7,442 nucleotides of DNA from an uncultured Pseudomonadota bacterium (GTDB lineage: Bacteria; Pseudomonadota; Gammaproteobacteria; Xanthomonadales; Ahniellaceae). Of the stretch, positions 5,916 to 7,442 are shown one piece after another; the first letter of the stretch is position 1; every line of letters starts with the position of its first letter. The notes beneath the pieces are model-generated. The model was not told the origin of the DNA. It did not search any database and saw nothing but the letters and a program-made list of their open reading frames with translations. The DNA is taken from assembly GCA_937996755.1 (NCBI GenBank), contig CALKUS010000091.1, positions 1 through 7,442 on the forward strand, written 5' to 3'. The position numbers and the translations under genes are program-made.

Positions 5916-5963
5916 GCGGCTTGGCCGCTTAGAGTTGTGTGTGTGGACCGGAGTTACCGGCCC
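5916..5963 (-). other. Structured spacer between rplR and rpsE
   Basis: This 70-nt gap holds two possible hairpins in the minus-strand RNA. One pairs 5963-5957 (GGGCCGG) with 5951-5945 (CCGGTCC) over a 5-nt loop, 7 bp including one G-U. The other pairs 5928-5924 (GCGGC) with 5920-5916 (GCCGC) over 3 nt. Between them is a (TG)5 run on the plus strand at 5936-5945. No ORF fits the gap. It could affect rpsE translation or mRNA processing; function unknown. Confidence 0.45.
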
Positions 5964-5969
5964 CGTGCA

Positions 5970-6323
5970 TCAGAACTTCAGGCCGGCTTCGCGCGCCGCA
6001 TCTGCGAGCGCCTTGATACGGCCATGGAACAGGAAGCCCGAGCGGTCGAAAGCGACCGACTCGATGCCGGCAGCGCGCGCCTTCTCGGCGATCGCCTTGC
6101 CGACGGCTGCGGCAGCAGCCTTGTTCTTGGTGCCCTTGAGGCCATCGCGCAAGGCCTTCTGCGTGGTCGACGCAGCCGCAATCACCTTGTCGCCCGAGCT
6201 CGCGATGACCTGGGCATAGAGATGCTGGCCACTGCGGTGCACGGTGAGGCGCGGCACGGCGAGCTCGCGGATGTGCATGCGAGTGCGCTTGGCGCGGCGG
6301 AGGCGAGACAGGTTCTTTTCCAC
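5970..6323 (-). CDS. rplR: 50S ribosomal protein L18
   Basis: 5S rRNA-binding protein of the 50S central protuberance, acting with L5 and L25. The product is 117 aa, the same as E. coli. The N-terminus is basic (NLSRLRRAKRTR), then come LAVPRLTVHRSGQHLYAQVI (21-40) and ASTTQKALR (51-59). The end is VAFDRSGFLFHGRIKALADAAREAGLKF in sense (90-117), the conserved 5S-binding side of the family. The start is GTG at 6323-6321, with AGGAG 8 nt upstream. The first in-frame ATG would delete the basic N-terminus, so GTG is preferred. It lies 28 nt after rplF and 70 nt before rpsE. Confidence 0.97.
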   Translation of the reverse strand: MEKNLSRLRRAKRTRMHIRELAVPRLTVHRSGQHLYAQVIASSGDKVIAAASTTQKALRDGLKGTKNKAAAAAVGKAIAEKARAAGIESVAFDRSGFLFHGRIKALADAAREAGLKF

Positions 6324-6331
6324 GATTACTG

Positions 6332-6336
6332 CTCCT
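6332..6336 (-). promoter_or_regulatory. Shine-Dalgarno that decides the rplR GTG start
   Basis: AGGAG on the minus strand with 8 nt to the GTG at 6323-6321. The near-ideal spacing supports the non-ATG start. Confidence 0.8.
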
Positions 6337-6351
6337 AAGCCGGAACGGCCA

Positions 6352-6879
6352 TCAGGCCTTCTTGGCTTCCTTCAGCGTGATCTTCTCGCCCGAATAACGG
6401 ACGCCCTTGCCCTTGTACGGCTCCGGCGGACGGAACGCGCGGATCTTGGCCGCCACTTCGCCGACGCGCTGCTTGTCGGCTCCGGCGATCAGGATCTCCG
6501 TCTGCGTCGGCGTCGAGAGCGTGATGCCCTCGGGGGCCTTGAACACCAGCGGGTGCGAGAAGCCCAGCGTGAGGTTCAGGTCCTTGCCCGCCATCGCGGC
6601 GCGGTAACCGACGCCGACCAGCTCGAGCTTGCGCTGATAACCTTCGCTGACGCCCTTGACCATGTTGTTCAGCAGCGCACGCGCGGTGCCGGCGAGCTTG
6701 CGATCGCCGTCATTCGCTGCACTGAGCTGGACCTGGGAACCCTCGACCTTCACGCCCACGCCTTCCATCTTCGGGAGGCTGAGCGAACCCTTCGGACCCT
6801 TGACCGTCACGTTCGTCGCCGTCACGGAGCACTCGACTCCCTTCGGCAACGTGATCGGCATCTTGGCTACGCGAGACAT
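6352..6879 (-). CDS. rplF: 50S ribosomal protein L6
   Basis: 50S protein at the base of the L7/L12 stalk near the sarcin-ricin loop, in the GTPase-factor binding area. The product is 175 aa (E. coli 177). Two repeated L6 folds are visible. The first (about 1-80) starts SRVAKMPITLPKGV and has VKGPKGSLSL (26-35). The second (about 82-170) has KLELVGVGYRA and ends with the L6 signature PEPYKGKGVRY (152-162) and KKA. The ATG at 6879-6877 has AAGGAG with 8 nt spacing, and that site overlaps the rpsH stop codon (TAAGGAG). The 12-nt gap to rpsH implies coupled translation. Confidence 0.98.
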   Translation of the reverse strand: MSRVAKMPITLPKGVECSVTATNVTVKGPKGSLSLPKMEGVGVKVEGSQVQLSAANDGDRKLAGTARALLNNMVKGVSEGYQRKLELVGVGYRAAMAGKDLNLTLGFSHPLVFKAPEGITLSTPTQTEILIAGADKQRVGEVAAKIRAFRPPEPYKGKGVRYSGEKITLKEAKKA

Positions 6880-6887
6880 GTTCGATT

Positions 6888-6893
6888 CTCCTT
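6888..6893 (-). promoter_or_regulatory. Shine-Dalgarno of rplF overlapping the rpsH stop
   Basis: AAGGAG on the minus strand shares two bases with the rpsH TAA (6894-6892) and lies 8 nt before the rplF ATG. It is the strongest ribosome-binding site in the window. Confidence 0.8.
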
Positions 6894-7287
6894 AGGCGAC
6901 GAGGCAGATGACCTCACCACCCAGACCCTTCGAACGCGCCTGCGCGTCCGTCATGATCCCGGACGAAGTCGAGATGATCGACACGCCGAGGCCAGCGAGG
7001 ACCTTGGGAAGCTCGTCCTTGCCGCGGTAGCGGCGCAGACCGGGGCGGCTGACGCGCTCGAGGCGGTCGATGGCCGGACGGCCTTCGTAGTAGCGCAGCG
7101 CGATTTCGATCTCGCGCTTGGCGCCGTTCTCACGAACAGCCACGTCGTTGATGTAACCCTCGTCCTTCAGCAGCTTGGCGATCGCCAGCTTCACCTTGGA
7201 CGCCGGCATCTTCACCGTCGCCTTCCCGGCCGCGAGGCCGTTCCGGATGCGGGTGAACATGTCGGCGATGGGATCAGTCATGCTCAT
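6892..7287 (-). CDS. rpsH: 30S ribosomal protein S8
   Basis: Primary 16S rRNA-binding protein of the 30S platform; in E. coli it is the translational repressor of the spc operon. The product is 131 aa (E. coli 130). The N-terminal domain starts MSMTDPIADMFTRIRNG and has KMPASKVKLAIAKLLKDEGYI (26-46). The C-terminal RNA-binding domain has RVSRPGLRRYRGKDELP (78-94), STSSGIMTDAQAR (107-119) and GLGGEVICLVA at the end. The ATG at 7287-7285 gives the MSM start common to the family and has AGGG 8 nt upstream. A second ATG at 7281-7279 would cost only two residues. The gap to rpsN is 38 nt. Confidence 0.98.
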   Translation of the reverse strand: MSMTDPIADMFTRIRNGLAAGKATVKMPASKVKLAIAKLLKDEGYINDVAVRENGAKREIEIALRYYEGRPAIDRLERVSRPGLRRYRGKDELPKVLAGLGVSIISTSSGIMTDAQARSKGLGGEVICLVA

Positions 7288-7325
7288 TTCAAATACCCTT
7301 TCTCAAGCATCGATATCCGGAGCCG

Positions 7326-7424
7326 TTACCAGCTCGCCTTGCGCAGGCCCGGAACGTCGCCACGCATCGTGGCTTCGCGCAACTTGTTGCGCGCCAGTCC
7401 GAACTTGCGATACACGCCACGCGG
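7326..7424 (-). CDS. rpsN: 30S ribosomal protein S14, 3' end only
   Basis: 30S head protein near the A site. Only the last 32 residues and the TAA (7328-7326) are genuine; the family is 101 aa in E. coli. The visible part reads RPRGVYRKFGLARNKLREA, then TMRGDVPGLRKASW, which lines up with the C-terminus of E. coli S14. Just before this the family has TGR, but the sequence gives RVLFRS, because the DNA beyond 7424 is sequencing adapter rather than genome. The type with or without zinc cannot be told, since the cysteine region is missing. Its place before rpsH is the usual spc order. Confidence 0.95.
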   Translation of the reverse strand, partial: PRGVYRKFGLARNKLREATMRGDVPGLRKASW

Positions 7425-7442
7425 AGATCGGAAGAGCACACG
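7425..7442 (+). other. Illumina TruSeq adapter sequence (artefact) at the contig end
   Basis: The last 18 bases, AGATCGGAAGAGCACACG, match the start of the standard TruSeq read-through adapter exactly. They interrupt the S14 frame where its protein match stops. They are not genomic and should be trimmed. Confidence 0.97.

Noticed and set aside
1..7442. Search for mobile elements, CRISPR, RNA genes or a novel system
   Set aside because: The sequence is almost fully covered by a conserved ribosomal/secY/rpoA gene block. I saw no transposase, long repeats, tRNA or rRNA features, or unfamiliar proteins.

Overview
The window is a GC-rich stretch of bacterial chromosome holding the end of the spc operon and the whole alpha operon. 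Every gene is on the minus strand, so transcription runs from the right edge to the left. In that direction the order is rpsN (3' end only), rpsH, rplF, rplR, rpsE, rpmD, rplO, secY, rpsM, rpsK, rpsD, rpoA, rplQ, then dsbB (5' part only). The proteins point to a gammaproteobacterium of the Xanthomonadales/Lysobacter-Xanthomonas group. RpoA keeps the motifs of that group's alpha subunit, S4 has the GPTCKLARREG N-terminus I associate with it, and rpmJ is missing between secY and rpsM, where E. coli has it. This placement rests on remembered protein sequences, not on a search.

Region by region (right to left): 7425-7442 is not genomic. It is an exact match to the first 18 bases of the Illumina TruSeq read-through adapter, left at the contig end, and it cuts rpsN. 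Positions 4751-7424 hold the spc ribosomal protein genes (S14, S8, L6, L18, S5, L30, L15), followed at 3401-4747 by secY, the channel of the general secretion pathway. The gap 3287-3400 has GC-rich hairpins, a candidate sigma-70 promoter and a short inverted repeat; it is the likely start of a separate alpha transcript. Positions 428-3286 hold the alpha genes (S13, S11, S4, RNA polymerase alpha, L17), closed by a clear intrinsic terminator at 357-395. Past the terminator, dsbB (inner-membrane disulfide oxidoreductase) begins at 319 and runs off the left edge.

The genes are packed tightly (most gaps 3-38 nt, one 8-nt overlap), as expected for co-ordinated synthesis of 30S and 50S proteins, the translocon and RNA polymerase. 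Two gaps are wider inside the ribosomal block: 70 nt between rplR and rpsE, and 114 nt between secY and rpsM. Both contain possible RNA structure.

I see no mobile element, CRISPR, RNA gene or novel system. This is a conserved housekeeping locus. The points worth a second look are the adapter contamination, the loss of rpmJ from its usual place, the putative alpha promoter with its short leader, the structured rplR-rpsE spacer, and a possibly leaderless dsbB.
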